Origin: Folioceros fuciformis
Taxonomy: Eukaryota; Anthocerotophyta; Anthocerotopsida; Anthocerotales
DNA: 28,656 nucleotides
Direction of reading: 5' to 3'
NCBI GenBank assembly: GCA_049999805.1
Contig: JBNGIO010005476.1
Coordinates: 1-28,656, forward strand
Below, one piece after another: positions 26,908 through 28,656 of this stretch. How positions within the stretch are numbered: position 1 is the first letter of the stretch; every line of letters begins with the position of its first letter. The notes below the pieces were generated by a model. That model was not told the origin of the DNA. It saw nothing but the letters and a program-made list of their open reading frames with translations, and did no database searches. The translations under genes were made by a program, and so were the position numbers.

Positions 26908-28656
26908 CTAAAACAAAGCCGAAGAGGGTGCCTGACCTCTGTCCAAGTCCGGCCTGCTTTGTCTGCCGCGGAGCGGGTAGGCAGGTTCCTGTCCATCAAT
27001 AGGAGGAGTATCCTTTAGAATTTTGAGAAGAGCCGATGCTTTCGCCCTGGCTCGAGTTGTACCAGAGCTGGCCAGAACAAGTAAATGCTCCTGTGCGTTT
27101 GTCTGTGCCACCTGGGACCTGAACCTCAGATTGTTATTGGAAAGTTGGAATAAGGCAGCCACTGCATGCTCTCTCACTTCAGCCCAGTTTTGTGGCCGAC
27201 CATCTTCTGCATCAGCATTGTTGGAAGCATTCAGTAGTCCAACCAGAATCGAAACGTTGCTCATCTCTGATAAGGCAGCTCTGCCTTCTGGAATGAGGGC
27301 AAGGTGGCTCAAGATCACCAGAGCCCTGCTGGCTAGGTCACTTTCACGCTCCTGAGCGAGGCCCATGAGAATGTTGACCCCGCCAGCCCTGACAAGCTTG
27401 GTGCGATTCATCTGGACAAAAGAGAGGTGGTAGAGTGCCATCGCAGCATCTCTTCGTGCACTACCCTGACCAACTTGTAACAGTTGCATGAGGGGGCCAA
27501 TGGCTCCAAGCACACCAATAGGCATCCTATTTTCCTCATTTGCGGCCAGGCTGAAAATGGCTCCAGCAGCTATTTCCTGGGCCTCCCCACTGCCCCTCAG
27601 AACCTCAATCAGGTGAGGTATGACACCAGCCCTAGCAATCTTCAGTTTGTTCTCCCTTTCCAGAGACATATTCATGATTGCAGCCACTGCGTTCACCTGC
27701 ACCGTTTGATGGCGAGACTGCAGAATCACTATCAATCCACCGAAGACTTTCTCAGCCAGCTCTCCACAGCACAGGGCTAATCTGTTCTCTCTGCTCTCCC
27801 TAGTGAGCCTCCTAATTTCAGCGGCTGCCTCATCTTGTTCCCTGGGGTACTTGGAATACAGCTTCTCCGCCAGAGATCCAAGATTTGTGCCAGCATCAGA
27901 CCTCACAGGTGGCACAAACTCATCAGACCTCACATGTGGCACTAACTGCGGTGCCTCTTGCGAACCTGTCCCTACCGCGATTCCCTGAGGATGCCGCCTT
28001 TCACCTGAGTAAGATGATGGAACAGTTTTCAGACTCAAAGGATAACCAGCGGCAGCAGCAGCAGCAGATCCTTCACTGCCGTCACCGGGTATGCACGAGA
28101 TAGAATGGACAAGCAGACTGCTCCGTGGAGCGCCTGATGCTACCCGTTCTATCATCATTGCCTCGTCACTCGAAATCTGTCCCACAGCCTGCACTTCACA
28201 TGTGACTGCAGGGAAGGATTCAGAAGGAGGCCCTGACTGCGGTCCAGATGAGGAAGCAGAGTGTGGGCCTGATGACGAAGCAGAGTGTGGGCCTGATGAC
28301 GAAGCAGAGTGTTGGCCTGACGAGGAAGCGAAATGTGGGCCTGATGGCAGGTAAGGATCGGGTACAGGAAAACCATGTGGTCTGGAACCAGTGCCACCAT
28401 CGTCATCATCAACAACAGCAGGCTCACGGACATGCACAGCCTTGCCTGCCTTCGGCAATTCGGAATACGTTTCAGATGGAGCTTGCAGCGATGGCTGCTC
28501 ATACGCAGGCACAGCCTCCACCTTTTCTGAGTCGGCCAAAGACTCAGCCGATGCACCCGAAGACAGCCCTCCACTGACCCCTTCATACTGCCCTCCACTG
28601 ACCCCCTCATGCTGCCCTCCGCTGACCCCCTCATGCTGCCCTCCACTGACCCCCTC
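26908..28656 (-). CDS. ARM-repeat protein, probably C-terminal part of a plant U-box E3 ligase (partial)
   Basis: The minus-strand frame is open from the right edge (28656) to a TAG at 26910-26908 with no convincing start, so the N-terminus lies outside. From the edge it runs through a 24-bp coding repeat (GGQHEGVS), an acidic linker (VVDDDDGGTG), a second repeat (GPHSASSS), Ser/Ala-rich sequence, then ARM repeats from about 27880 to 27000: LAEKLYSKYPREQDEAAAEI, VQVNAVAAIMNMSLERENK, EIAAGAIFSLAANEENRMPI, ARRDAAMALYHLSFVQMNRT, ASRALVILSHLALIPEGRAA, VREHAVAALFQLSNNNLRF. The block AMALYHLS...NRTKLVRAGGV is characteristic of plant U-box ARM proteins of the PUB38-41 type as I recall them. No U-box is visible in the window, so ligase activity is inferred; a U-box-less ARM protein is the alternative. 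Confidence 0.85.
   Translation of the reverse strand, partial: EGVSGGQHEGVSGGQHEGVSGGQYEGVSGGLSSGASAESLADSEKVEAVPAYEQPSLQAPSETYSELPKAGKAVHVREPAVVDDDDGGTGSRPHGFPVPDPYLPSGPHFASSSGQHSASSSGPHSASSSGPHSASSSGPQSGPPSESFPAVTCEVQAVGQISSDEAMMIERVASGAPRSSLLVHSISCIPGDGSEGSAAAAAAGYPLSLKTVPSSYSGERRHPQGIAVGTGSQEAPQLVPHVRSDEFVPPVRSDAGTNLGSLAEKLYSKYPREQDEAAAEIRRLTRESRENRLALCCGELAEKVFGGLIVILQSRHQTVQVNAVAAIMNMSLERENKLKIARAGVIPHLIEVLRGSGEAQEIAAGAIFSLAANEENRMPIGVLGAIGPLMQLLQVGQGSARRDAAMALYHLSFVQMNRTKLVRAGGVNILMGLAQERESDLASRALVILSHLALIPEGRAALSEMSNVSILVGLLNASNNADAEDGRPQNWAEVREHAVAALFQLSNNNLRFRSQVAQTNAQEHLLVLASSGTTRARAKASALLKILKDTPPIDGQEPAYPLRGRQSRPDLDRGQAPSSALF
28237..28348 (-). repeat. Coding 24-bp repeat, Gly-Pro-His-Ser-Ala-Ser-Ser-Ser
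   Basis: Four to five tandem 24-bp units, best copies 28261-28284 and 28285-28308, encode octapeptides in a low-complexity linker. The frame is preserved. Confidence 0.9.
28570..28656 (-). repeat. Coding 24-bp repeat running off the right edge
   Basis: Units start at 28570, 28594, 28618 and 28642 (TCCACTGACCCCCTCATGCT plus four bases). In the ARM-protein frame each encodes an octapeptide of the type EGVSGGQH. The array continues beyond the window. Confidence 0.9.

Overview
The window is nuclear DNA of a green plant. Its genes have short GT-AG introns and belong to plant families: retromer VPS26, a TMEM41/SNARE-associated Golgi protein, a SPARK-domain receptor kinase, an ARM-repeat protein of the plant U-box type, and potato inhibitor I proteins. 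A Ty1/copia element has the classic plant tRNA-iMet primer site. Fairly high GC, compact introns and unusual two-domain inhibitors would suit a non-seed land plant or streptophyte alga, but the species cannot be fixed from sequence alone.

Layout, left to right. 1-1835: no gene, with a hexanucleotide tract, a 62-bp minisatellite and a strong inverted repeat. 1836-3484 (minus): an RlmH-type 23S rRNA methyltransferase gene, rebuilt here from 5-6 small exons; two introns appear to use GC donors and one intron is filled with a 30-bp minisatellite. 3831-5783 (plus): complete VPS26 in 10 exons, divergent from the RlmH gene across about 350 bp. 6882-8158 (plus): TMEM41-like VTT-domain membrane protein, 4 exons. 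8673-10729 (plus): SPARK receptor-like kinase with a 100-N gap near its N-terminus.

11.4-26.5 kb is the most unusual part: five plus-strand tandem genes (A-E) for secreted proteins that each carry two potato inhibitor I (I13) domains. Each gene has three exons: signal peptide, domain 1, domain 2. All introns are phase 1. Domain 2 keeps a canonical inhibitor loop whose aligned P1 residue differs between copies (Gln, Arg, Glu, Arg, Glu). Domain 1 has a degenerate, Pro-rich loop. Flanking DNA shows that A pairs with C and B pairs with D, so a two-gene block was duplicated; E is more distant. Gene D has a perfect 22-bp inverted repeat against its TATA box.

A and B are separated by about 7.5 kb of repeats: degenerate minisatellites, a decayed copia element on the minus strand (13286-18529, LTRs of 192/194 bp) and a 24-bp minisatellite. 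26908-28656 (minus) is the C-terminal part of an ARM-repeat, probably U-box, protein that runs off the right edge. The housekeeping genes look functionally unrelated to one another; the inhibitor cluster looks like a defence-type array that expanded between them.
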